Below are positions 23,456 through 31,115 of a DNA stretch of 35,830 bases, in pieces (position 1 is the stretch's first letter; every line of letters begins with the position of its first letter). This stretch comes from Deltaproteobacteria bacterium (GTDB lineage: Bacteria > Desulfobacterota > Syntrophobacteria > BM002): NCBI GenBank assembly GCA_022340515.1, contig JAJDNT010000330.1, forward strand, positions 1 through 35,830, given 5' to 3'. The translations under genes were made by a program, and so were the position numbers. Below the pieces are notes generated by a model, which had not been told where the DNA came from, ran no database searches, and was given only the letters and a program-made list of their open reading frames with translations.

Positions 23456-25810
23456 ATGGCTGAAGAAGCGGTAAATCCTGATGTTGCTCCCGAGGACCAG
23501 GAAATTCCTCAACAGCTGCCGGTGCTGCCCCTGCACAGCGGAGTCCTTTTTCCCGAACTAACCGTTCCTCTGCTGGTAAGCCGTCCTGAACACCTTAAGC
23601 TGGTGGACGAGGCTCTGGTAAAGGATAGAGCATTGGTTGCTGTCGCCCAGAGAGATGACAAAGTCGAAAAACCCGCTTTGATGGATTTATATCGTCTGGG
23701 AGTTGCAGTTTTCATCCTTAAAATGATGCGATCTCCCGAAGGATATTATCACCTGCTGGTTCGCACTTCAAAAAAGGTCAGGCTCCTGGAAACCATACAG
23801 GATGACCCTTTCCTGGTCGCCCGGGTGGAACCGATCGAAGAAATCGTCGAGACCGGCAAAGAGATCGAGGCCATGGTGGTCAACATTCGCAAACTATTCC
23901 AGAAATTTGTCGAACTGGCCAATATGCCTCCAGAACTGGCCATGTTGGCCGCCAATGTTGAGGGACCCTATCCCTTGATCTACTTAGTAGCATCCAACTT
24001 AGATCTAAAGTTGACTGAGGCTCAAGAAATACTGGAGACTCTCGAAACCAGAACGGTTCTGGATAAACTGACCATCCACCTAAACGAGAAACTAGAGACT
24101 CTTGAACTGAGTCAGGAAATTCAAAAAAGAGTCAAGGATGGTATGGATAAAAGTCAAAGAGACTATATGCTCCGGGAACAACTCAAAGCAATTCAAAAGG
24201 AGTTGGGCGAGGGCGATGAACGAACCATGGAAATCGATGAACTAAAGAAGAGATTGGCGGAGACGGATATGCCCGAGGAGGTAAAAAATGTCGCTGGCAA
24301 GGAGCTGGATCGCTTGAGCAAAATGCCTCCAGCTGCCGCCGAGTACACCGTTTCCCGGACTTATCTGGATTGGCTACTAGAACTTCCCTGGGAAGTCTCA
24401 ACTGAAGACACTTTGGACATCTCTGCTGCACAAGAAACCCTTGACGCCGATCACTATGACCTTGAAAAGGTAAAAAAGCGCATTGTGGAATATTTGGCAG
24501 TGCGTAAGCTTAAACAGGATATGAAGGGTCCCATTCTTTGTTTCGTGGGTCCACCTGGGGTTGGCAAAACTTCTCTGGGACAATCCATAGCCCGCACCCT
24601 CGGACGCAAATTCATTCGCCTCTCCCTGGGTGGAGTTCGAGACGAGGCAGAGATCCGCGGCCATCGGCGTACATACGTGGGCGCCCTTCCAGGCCGTATA
24701 GTCCAAGGTATTAGGAAAGCCGGCGCCAACAACCCGGTCTTCATGCTTGACGAAATAGACAAGGTGGGCACCGACTTTCGTGGCGATCCTTCCTCCGCCC
24801 TTCTGGAGGTCCTCGATCCCGAGCAAAATCACTCTTTTTCCGATCACTACCTCGAAGTGCCCATAGACCTTTCTAAGGTTATGTTCATTACCACCGCTAA
24901 CATTTTGGACACTATACCCCCTGCCCTGCGCGACCGCATGGAGGTCATGGAGTTGCCCGGTTACACTGAAGAAGAAAAGTTAATGATCGCCAAACGCTAT
25001 CTTATTCCCGAACAGATTGAGTCCCATGGGCTAAAAGCTGAGCTTATTGAATTGGAGGATGATGCTGTCCGGGCGATCATTCGTTCTTATACTCGTGAGG
25101 CTGGGGTTCGCAACCTCGAACGCGAAATAGCCGCCGTCTGTAGAGGTGTTGCTAAAGAGGTGGCAGCGGGCCGTGAAGAGAAAACCAGGATCGATGCTGA
25201 CGATCTGGAAAAATTTCTGGGACCGGTCAAGTTTATTCCTGAACTGGCCGCTCGTTCATGGGGGCCCGGATTGGCAACTGGGCTTGCTTGGACTCCTACC
25301 GGTGGTGACCTTATCTTTATCGAAGCAGCCCGGATGCGAGGAAAAGGTGGTCTCTCCCTCACCGGTCAGCTGGGTGAGGTTATGAAGGAGTCTGCCACCG
25401 CCGCCCTGACCTACATTCGGGCTCACGCCGCTGAACTGGGCATTGAAGAAAAGCTTTTTGAGGAATCGGACATCCACATTCACGTCCCTGCTGGGGCCAT
25501 ACCCAAAGACGGCCCATCTGCCGGTATCGCCATGTTACTTACCCTGGCTTCCTTGGTGAGTGCCAGACAAGTCCGGAGAGATGTGGCAATGACAGGAGAG
25601 ATCACTCTCAGGGGCGATGTTCTTCCGGTGGGGGGTATCAAAGAGAAGGTACTAGCCGCTCACCGTGCGGGTATACGGCAGGTGATCCTGCCCTTCGTCA
25701 ATCAGAAGGATCTGTCGGACGTCCCAGAAGCGGTACGGGAATCAATGCGGTTTCACCTGGTCAAGGCAATGCCCGAAGCCCTCGAGGTCGCCCTCGAACC
25801 CGCGGCATAG
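23456..25810 (+). CDS. lon: ATP-dependent Lon protease
   Basis: Lon degrades damaged and regulatory proteins in the cytoplasm. All three parts are present in 784 residues. The N-terminal LON domain starts at LPVLPLHSGVLFPE. The AAA+ module has Walker A GPPGVGKTS (K371), Walker B FMLDEIDK, and an arginine-rich sensor region. The C-terminal protease domain carries the Ser-Lys dyad: S688 in PKDGPSAG and K731 in GGIKEKV. Length is standard. AAGGAG before ATG 23456 supports the start. The upstream palindrome at 23380-23396 and the adjacent hsp20 suggest stress control. Confidence 0.98.
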   Translation: MAEEAVNPDVAPEDQEIPQQLPVLPLHSGVLFPELTVPLLVSRPEHLKLVDEALVKDRALVAVAQRDDKVEKPALMDLYRLGVAVFILKMMRSPEGYYHLLVRTSKKVRLLETIQDDPFLVARVEPIEEIVETGKEIEAMVVNIRKLFQKFVELANMPPELAMLAANVEGPYPLIYLVASNLDLKLTEAQEILETLETRTVLDKLTIHLNEKLETLELSQEIQKRVKDGMDKSQRDYMLREQLKAIQKELGEGDERTMEIDELKKRLAETDMPEEVKNVAGKELDRLSKMPPAAAEYTVSRTYLDWLLELPWEVSTEDTLDISAAQETLDADHYDLEKVKKRIVEYLAVRKLKQDMKGPILCFVGPPGVGKTSLGQSIARTLGRKFIRLSLGGVRDEAEIRGHRRTYVGALPGRIVQGIRKAGANNPVFMLDEIDKVGTDFRGDPSSALLEVLDPEQNHSFSDHYLEVPIDLSKVMFITTANILDTIPPALRDRMEVMELPGYTEEEKLMIAKRYLIPEQIESHGLKAELIELEDDAVRAIIRSYTREAGVRNLEREIAAVCRGVAKEVAAGREEKTRIDADDLEKFLGPVKFIPELAARSWGPGLATGLAWTPTGGDLIFIEAARMRGKGGLSLTGQLGEVMKESATAALTYIRAHAAELGIEEKLFEESDIHIHVPAGAIPKDGPSAGIAMLLTLASLVSARQVRRDVAMTGEITLRGDVLPVGGIKEKVLAAHRAGIRQVILPFVNQKDLSDVPEAVRESMRFHLVKAMPEALEVALEPAA

Positions 25811-25842
25811 GCCAAAGGGCTCGGGCGAGAGACCTTATTCTC

Positions 25843-26247
25843 CTATCTGCTGAACCGCAGCCATATTGCGGCGGTCACACCCCATACTCCATTGTAGAAT
25901 AGCACCAGCACTGGAGTCATAGTCCCCAGGTCAAGTCCGAACAGGGACTTTTTGGCCTTCATGGGAAAGATCACAAAGAACATGAGCAGAGATGGTCCCA
26001 GGCTTAAAAGGAGGCCACGAGCCAACAGTGAACTACGTAGTATGGGTAGCAAGAACAAAAATCCCCACAAGCCGCCCCAGACGATGCGGGGATAGAGCCA
26101 GGCAGGTGTCAGCTTTGGCGCTATTTTCACGCCCAAAGCCGCATTTATACCCAGATCGCCAAAAAGCCAGACCAGTAAGCTATTTGCCACTGCGCCCACA
26201 CATCCGGCTGCAAAAACCAGAGAAAGAGTTCGGAAGATACTCGTCAT
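25843..26247 (-). CDS. Uncharacterised four-helix membrane protein
   Basis: 134 residues, about 70 percent hydrophobic, with roughly four membrane segments (near LSLVFAAGCVGAVANSLLVW, IVWGGLWGFLFLLPIL, LLLSLGPSLLMFFVIF and MTPVLVLFYNGVWGVTAAIW). A polar loop between helices 3 and 4 carries KAKKSLFGLDLG. I do not recognise the family and see no catalytic motif. GGGGG lies ahead of the ATG at 26245-26247. It is convergent with lon, with only 32 bp between stops. Confidence 0.75.
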   Translation of the reverse strand: MTSIFRTLSLVFAAGCVGAVANSLLVWLFGDLGINAALGVKIAPKLTPAWLYPRIVWGGLWGFLFLLPILRSSLLARGLLLSLGPSLLMFFVIFPMKAKKSLFGLDLGTMTPVLVLFYNGVWGVTAAIWLRFSR

Positions 26248-26303
26248 CGTATACCCCCCGCAAGTCCGTATTACGTTGGATCATGAAGTCATTTGGCCAC
26301 TAA

Positions 26304-26365
26304 GCATGGAGCATGGGGCAAACAAATCAGGTCTTAACCCTATCCTCTATGCCCTATGCCCTATG
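26304..26365. repeat. Inverted heptamer repeat (GCATGGA / CCCTATG)
   Basis: Two units at 26304-26317 (GCATGGA, GCATGGG) and three at 26345-26365 (CTCTATG, CCCTATG, CCCTATG) are complementary across a loop of about 27 bases. The wording is the same as 211-283. It lies between the membrane protein gene and the 3' end of trmO. Confidence 0.8.
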
Positions 26366-26384
26366 CAGCGAACGAAGCGAGCCG

Positions 26385-26867
26385 TCACTTAAATCTTTCA
26401 TCAGCCTCCGTTTCTGTTGCTCGCTCCGCCCTGCCGCTGAGCCAACCTGTTCGTATCGCCTCCTTTACGTCAAATTCGGGCACATAGGGCTTAATATCCA
26501 GTAGAGGCGTGGAGTCGACAATGTCAACATCCTCGATATAAAGCGTGGCCCCCTCGATCTTTAGCAACTTTACAATCGAAAAGCCAACTGCGTTGGGACG
26601 CTTAGGAGCCCTGGTGGAGAAAACTCCTCGGGGGGTATCATCCAGAAAAGGTTTCACCGTTAGGGAGTACCCCTTTGAAAGGTGGAAGTGGTAGATGAGA
26701 ATTATGTGTGAAAACCCGTCCAGATCCTTTAAGCCTTCAACGCACTCAGGGAGGATTTCAACGGTGCCACGGACTCCCTTTGCCCCAGAGGTTTGAATTG
26801 GTGTGCCTTTGGTCTCTTTGTACGGAGAACGAATGATTCCAATAGGACTATAGCTTATCTCTTCCAT
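26385..26867 (-). CDS. trmO: tRNA (adenine(37)-N6)-methyltransferase TrmO
   Basis: TrmO uses S-adenosylmethionine to N6-methylate the threonylcarbamoylated adenosine 37 of tRNA-Thr. From ATG 26867 it is 160 residues, about the size of single-domain family members; enterobacterial TrmO is longer by a C-terminal domain. Typical blocks are YSPIGIIRSPYKE, GFSHIILIYHFH, TPRGVFSTRAPKRPNAVGFS and LLDIKPYVPEFD. The start is preceded by GGTGGATGA. The frame runs 48 codons further upstream, but that part has no family match and crosses a REP-like hairpin. Confidence 0.93.
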   Translation of the reverse strand: MEEISYSPIGIIRSPYKETKGTPIQTSGAKGVRGTVEILPECVEGLKDLDGFSHIILIYHFHLSKGYSLTVKPFLDDTPRGVFSTRAPKRPNAVGFSIVKLLKIEGATLYIEDVDIVDSTPLLDIKPYVPEFDVKEAIRTGWLSGRAERATETEADERFK

Positions 26868-27252
26868 AGTTTCATCCACCCAATTGACTGTTTGTAGGAG
26901 CAACCTCTGGCTGCGATCAGAGGGGTAAGGCTTAGATATCTTATAATTCGTCAGGGTCAATATGCAACCAAACAATACTAATGGCCACACTTTCACGCCT
27001 GCACGGTGCAAGTCTTAACGACTCACAGAATTGCCCTTCACATATTTCACTAAGCAAAACATCTCGTTTATTCCTCCTTGCCTTGACATGAGCCGACACC
27101 TTCACCTAATATGAATTTAAGTTCAAGTTCCCGCTCGAGTCCAACCTCAAAAGATAATACCTTTGCCCGTAAAGTTCCCGACTACGCCGCAGCAACGGAC
27201 TTATCACGCCCCTTGGTTACCCCTGATCTTGGCCAGTAGGTACGGAGGGGTC
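26868..27252. other. Divergent spacer between trmO and the acyltransferase gene
   Basis: No gene is supported. It holds the REP-like hairpin at 26891-26918 and the divergent starts of trmO (-) and the acyltransferase (+). An in-frame extension of each neighbour into the spacer (to 27011 and from 27163) is judged too long. Confidence 0.5.
26891..26918 (+). repeat. REP-like element with GTAG head
   Basis: TTTGTAGGAGCAACC is followed by TCT and GGCTGCGATC. The GCAACC/GGCTGC stem pairs with one mismatch across a 3-base loop, headed by a GTAG tetranucleotide. GTAG plus hairpin is the hallmark of REP sequences linked to RAYT (TnpA-REP) transposases, and the wording is close to Pseudomonas-type TGTAGGAGC repeats. 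Only one copy was noticed in this window. Confidence 0.45.
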
Positions 27253-27927
27253 ATGAGTAAATGGTCTCTGTCCCAATATAGAGTCGATAATGTGCCGCTA
27301 ATTCTCCGGCCAATCTTTTATCTCTATGGCTACGGAGTGGCTATTCTATTGTTTATCGGCTGCTTAGTCCTGAGAAAAATGATCAAAGTTGATATCTCAG
27401 GTCGAGAGAACCTCCGGAAATATGCGAGTTACATCTTTTGCACTTGGCATACCTTTGTTCCATTGGCCCTCATAAGCACCGCGCCAAACATTCCCATGGT
27501 CCTTGACCGAGCTTCTCATGCCTGGATGCAGCACCCAACCTGGTACATGAAAGTAATTCATGTTTTGCTGCGTTTGATGGGCGTAGAGAAGATAATTCTT
27601 GGTTCTACCGGACACGCTGGTCGTGAGGCCGCAGATCAGCTCGTTGAATATCTAAGAAGAGGATATTCGACCCTGCTTTTGCCGGATGGGCCTGCTGGGC
27701 CTCCTTGCGTACTCAAAAAAGGTATTCTCCACATTTCCATGCAAAGTGGGATTCCAATCGTTGCAATACAATTTAGTGCATCGAAGTTTTTTGAGCTTAA
27801 AACTTGGGATCGAAAAAAATGGCCGTACCCCTTTTCCACTGTAAAGATGAAAATCGCTGCCCCGATTCAAATTACCAGCGATAATTTTAATGAGGCACAA
27901 AAGAGAATTACAGCAGCTTTAAGCTGA
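27253..27927 (+). CDS. DUF374-type lysophospholipid acyltransferase family protein
   Basis: About 224 residues with an N-terminal membrane segment (GYGVAILLFIGCLVL). The LPLAT-like core has FCTWHTF near the expected catalytic histidine, a glycine-rich GSTGHAGREA, and the DUF374 hallmark LLLPDGPAGPPCVLKKG followed by SGIPIVAIQFSAS. DUF374 proteins resemble lipid A and phospholipid acyltransferases. The acyl acceptor cannot be told. ATG 27253 is preceded by GGAGGGG, clearly better than the longer frame from 27163. Confidence 0.8.
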   Translation: MSKWSLSQYRVDNVPLILRPIFYLYGYGVAILLFIGCLVLRKMIKVDISGRENLRKYASYIFCTWHTFVPLALISTAPNIPMVLDRASHAWMQHPTWYMKVIHVLLRLMGVEKIILGSTGHAGREAADQLVEYLRRGYSTLLLPDGPAGPPCVLKKGILHISMQSGIPIVAIQFSASKFFELKTWDRKKWPYPFSTVKMKIAAPIQITSDNFNEAQKRITAALS

Positions 27928-28296
27928 CATGGTAACTCTCGATTTTTCCCAACACATTGAGTTAGTCTCTCTGGAGCCCAAGTTTAGATTAAGGGATGTA
28001 ATATTAAGCCTAGTAAGCGAATAGAAAAATTCATATAACTCGATCTAAACGTTAATCTGCCTATCAAATTCACCCATTAGAGTTCCAGCTAACTTCGTCA
28101 GTACAGTAACGGATTATCTTTATTCTAACGAATCGAAGAGTGCAAGTTGCTGTTGTATCACTTCAAGATAAATCTCTTTTGGCAGTAATTCTCCGCTGTA
28201 TGGTCTAGTGACTTACTGCGAGGAGACATTCTCAAAAAATCAGTTATACTTATTCTCATTGAAGCTCTTGGTTTCGCCGAATTTAGGGGGAAGGAA
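27928..28296. other. AT-rich spacer with dispersed motif copy 1
   Basis: No gene is supported. It contains dispersed-motif copy 1 (27974-28045) and a possible -10 box TATACT at 28245-28250, about 47 bp before the next ATG, with no good -35 hexamer. Confidence 0.5.
27974..28045 (+). repeat. Dispersed intergenic motif, copy 1
   Basis: The core ATTAAGGGATGTAATATTAA lies at about 27988-28007. Copy 2 (28790-28863) matches over about 72 bp, including GAGCC at the 5' side, CCTAG in the middle and ATATAACTC near the 3' end, at roughly 75-80 percent by eye. Confidence 0.8.
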
Positions 28297-28722
28297 ATGC
28301 TTATTGATCAAACAGATCTTGGCCGAGGAATGAGTTGGGAGTTCACAAACGAACTATACGCCGTCACAACCACGGAATCGTTTTCCCAAGGAGATTTTCT
28401 CTTTCGTCAGGGGGACTACGCCAAATACTTCTATGTTCTCCTTGAAGGGCGCATCAGGTTGAGCATGGGAAAGAACGGCAAGGTGGTTTATATCGTGAGT
28501 CGTCCTGGAGAGGCTTTCGGTTGGTCGAGTCTTGTTGGTCGCGAGCTATACTCCGCATCGGCAGAGTGTGTATTGGCGTCAAAGTGCTTCAGGATTGACA
28601 GGGAAGCATTCGATAGGGTTTTGGAGAAAAAAACGGCCGATGGAGTGATTTTTTTTAGGCGTCTAGCAGGCATCCTCGGTGAGAGGCTGATCAATATCTA
28701 CGATACTCTCCTTCTTGCTTAA
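28297..28722 (+). CDS. Cyclic-nucleotide-binding-fold protein without a DNA-binding domain
   Basis: A 141-residue stand-alone cNMP-binding beta barrel: FSQGDFLFRQGDYAKYFYVL, then EGRIRLSM, VSRPGEAFGWSS and a C-terminal helix. No helix-turn-helix follows, so it is not a complete Crp/Fnr regulator. In Crp the phosphate cassette is G-E-x-x-G-E plus an R-x-A; here these positions read GEAFGW and YSASA. The glutamate and arginine that hold cAMP are thus missing. It may bind another ligand or act by protein contact. GGGGGAAGGA precedes ATG 28297. Confidence 0.8.
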   Translation: MLIDQTDLGRGMSWEFTNELYAVTTTESFSQGDFLFRQGDYAKYFYVLLEGRIRLSMGKNGKVVYIVSRPGEAFGWSSLVGRELYSASAECVLASKCFRIDREAFDRVLEKKTADGVIFFRRLAGILGERLINIYDTLLLA

Positions 28723-28789
28723 GCCGTTAGACCTCACTCCGCTCTTGCCCTTTCTCAGCCGCCCGCACATTTAGTAGTATCCTTACTTA

Positions 28790-28863
28790 GAGCCAAAAAT
28801 ATGAATTAAGGGATGTAATATTAAATCCTAGCGAGCCAATAGGCAACTTTATATAACTCAATC
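28790..28863 (+). repeat. Dispersed intergenic motif, copy 2
   Basis: The core GAATTAAGGGATGTAAT is at 28803-28819, in a 74-bp block aligning with copy 1. It lies 81 bp after the stop codon of the cNMP-fold gene and about 250 bp before the flavoprotein gene. Confidence 0.8.
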
Positions 28864-29032
28864 AAATCGCTCAAACTCGTCCATACTGCCCACGCAGTCT
28901 CCCCAGTTGTCTACCTGTTGAGAAAATCAGCAAACCAAATTAAAAAACCTACTAAAATGGTGGTTTTTCGTATTGAAAAAGGTTCCACTAGAGTTAGGCT
29001 CTTAGAATGAAGTACACATAAAGTTATGCAGA

Positions 29033-29055
29033 TTAGAGTCATCGCAAGACTCTAA
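29033..29055 (+). promoter_or_regulatory. Hairpin abutting the ribosome binding site of the flavoprotein gene
   Basis: TTAGAGTC (29033-29040) and GACTCTAA (29048-29055) are perfectly complementary around a 7-base loop. GGAGG follows at once (29056-29060), 5 bases before ATG 29066. Such a stem could limit ribosome access or protect the 5' end; this is inference. Confidence 0.6.
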
Positions 29056-29065
29056 GGAGGATATC

Positions 29066-30490
29066 ATGTTTAATACAACTACCATAAAAGAGTTCAAAGC
29101 GAGCCTTCGGGGCGAGCTTATCCAACCCAACGACCAGGGCTATGACGAGGCCCGCAGTCTTTACAATGGTATGATCGACAAAAGGCCGCGCTTGATCGCC
29201 CGCTGCGCAGACGTGGCGGATGTTATGACCGCGGTGCATTTTGGTCGGGACAATAATCTTCTCGTCGCCATACGAGGTGGCGGTCACAACGGGCCCGGAC
29301 TGGGTAGCTGCGACGGCGGTCTGGTAATCGATCTGTCTCTGATGAAGGGAGTGCACGTCGATCCGGGGAACCGAACTGTGCGTGTGGGCCCTGGCCACAC
29401 ACAAGGGGACATGGACCACGCCACTCATGCATTCGGACTGGCCGTGCCGGCCGGGATCGTCTCAACCACTGGCATTGGGGGCCTCACACTGGGCGGGGGC
29501 CATGGGTATCTCACGCGAAAGTACGGTCTGACCATCGACAATTTGATTGAGGCAGATGTCGTCTTGGCCGACGGCAGCTTTGTTACCGCCAACGAGTCGC
29601 AGCACCAGGATCTATTCTGGGCCTTGCGCGGCGGCGGCGGCAACTTTGGCGTCGTTACCAGCTTCGTTTATCGAGCTTACCCCGTGAGCACGGTGTACGC
29701 CGGGCCGATTTTCTGGGACGCGAAGGACGCCCGCCAGGTGATGCAGTGGTATCGGGAGTTTCTACCACAAGCACCCGAGGATCTTTTCTCTTTCTTTGGG
29801 CTGAAGACAGTACCATCGACAGAACCATTCCCGCAAGAGATTTGGGGGAGAAAGATTTGCGCCCTGATTTCTTGTTTCGATGGACCGGGTGAGAAGGCTG
29901 AGCAGGCTATGAGGCCCATTCGCCAAGATCTTCCTGCGCCAATCTTCGAACTTGTTGGCACTATGCCTTTCCCGGTTCTGCAGAGCCTTTTCGACCCGCT
30001 ACTGCCGAAGGGCTACCAATGGTATTGGAAGGGTGACTTCGTCAAAGAACTTTCCGACGAGGCGATCGAAGCCCATCTCGAGCACGCAGCCAAAGCTCCG
30101 AGCGAGCTGTCGTTGATGCATCTTTATCCGATAGACGGCGCAGTGCATCGCATAGGGCCCAAGGAGACGGCATGGAATTGCCGGGATGCTACGTGGTCCA
30201 TGGTTATCGCTGGTATCGATCCAGACCCTTCCAAGGCTCAGGCCCTTAAGACTTGGGCCAAGGCGTATTGGGAAGCTGTCCATCCTTACACAATGGGAGG
30301 CGCGTATGTGAATTTCATGATGGAGGAGGGTGAGGATCGAGTAAAGGCGACCTATGGTGAAAACTATGAGCGTCTGGTTGAGGTCAAGAACAAATACGAT
30401 CCGACCAACCTGTTCCGGGTGAACCAGAATATTAAGCCGACGGCGCAGCAGGAAGCACAGCAGCCCTTGAAGCGAAGCAGCCTGCAGTAG
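29066..30490 (+). CDS. FAD-linked oxidoreductase, berberine-bridge-enzyme-like
   Basis: A 474-residue oxidoreductase with an N-terminal PCMH-type FAD-binding domain and a C-terminal BBE segment (VEVKNKYDPTNLFRVNQNI). RGGGHNGPG carries H74, the residue that usually forms the 8-alpha-histidyl bond to FAD. The second attachment point, a cysteine in the GGGHGYLTRKYGL region, is absent, so FAD would be singly linked. Such enzymes oxidise sugars, alkaloids or polyketides; the substrate is unknown. The start follows a strong GGAGG. G+C looks clearly higher than in the flanking AT-rich spacers, and similar genes are often transferred between lineages. Confidence 0.92.
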   Translation: MFNTTTIKEFKASLRGELIQPNDQGYDEARSLYNGMIDKRPRLIARCADVADVMTAVHFGRDNNLLVAIRGGGHNGPGLGSCDGGLVIDLSLMKGVHVDPGNRTVRVGPGHTQGDMDHATHAFGLAVPAGIVSTTGIGGLTLGGGHGYLTRKYGLTIDNLIEADVVLADGSFVTANESQHQDLFWALRGGGGNFGVVTSFVYRAYPVSTVYAGPIFWDAKDARQVMQWYREFLPQAPEDLFSFFGLKTVPSTEPFPQEIWGRKICALISCFDGPGEKAEQAMRPIRQDLPAPIFELVGTMPFPVLQSLFDPLLPKGYQWYWKGDFVKELSDEAIEAHLEHAAKAPSELSLMHLYPIDGAVHRIGPKETAWNCRDATWSMVIAGIDPDPSKAQALKTWAKAYWEAVHPYTMGGAYVNFMMEEGEDRVKATYGENYERLVEVKNKYDPTNLFRVNQNIKPTAQQEAQQPLKRSSLQ

Positions 30491-31115
30491 GATCATTTCG
30501 AGGCGGTCGGTACAACGAGCCAGGCAACACCACCCAAAAATCGCTAGCGCTCGGCACGGCAGCAGTGAAGACTTTCTGATGTTTTGAAACAGCTTCGGAG
30601 AAGGTCGAAGAAGACTCACTATGCTTTGCACTGTGTTGACGCTGCATTATTTTAGTATCTGATCGAAAATGGAGCAGGTCGCCGAGAGTGCAAAGTATGG
30701 GGCCCAGGCCGATAAGGACTCAACAGGCAAAATTGGAAGACGGTGCTTAATGACTATATGTCGGTCGCTAGCGTGAGGTGCTGGCATACATGCATACGGG
30801 GGTCTTTGAATTCATTCAAGTCCCGGTCTCCAAGACGCGGACATCCCCTCACCACTGTCCCGTAGCCCCGGTCTTGACAAAACCGAAGGACACCAAACCA
30901 CCATATGTTGCCCTTTATGGCACTTGACACACAAGAATCTGTCACCCTATACTTCATCACTGCAGGACACCCGGCGGTTGCAGCGAAGGAAGGTTGAATC
31001 GGCCGGACGCATCGAGGCGTTTAACAAGCTCGCCCTTGCCGGCGGGCGACGGGGAGCGGTAATCGCTGGGGCAGGATATCGCTGATATCGACCTTTTACT
31101 GGAAAATACCTGACC
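30491..31115. other. 625-bp spacer with no supported gene
   Basis: I find no gene I can defend. A 68-codon - strand frame (30754-30960) has no ribosome binding site or known motif. A + frame ending at about 31086 reads VESAGRIEAFNKLALAGG and then stops; it looks like the tail of a decayed gene, but I cannot name it. Base composition shifts to higher G+C toward 31000. Confidence 0.4.

Larger units (their letters stand above)
28723..29065. other. Spacer with dispersed motif copy 2 and a leader hairpin
   Basis: No gene is supported. It holds copy 2 of the dispersed motif (28790-28863) and, at its end, the hairpin at 29033-29055 beside the flavoprotein ribosome binding site. Confidence 0.5.

Noticed and set aside
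30754-30960. 68-codon - strand open frame
   Set aside because: No ribosome binding site, no motif, and unclear codon bias. Left as unassigned spacer.
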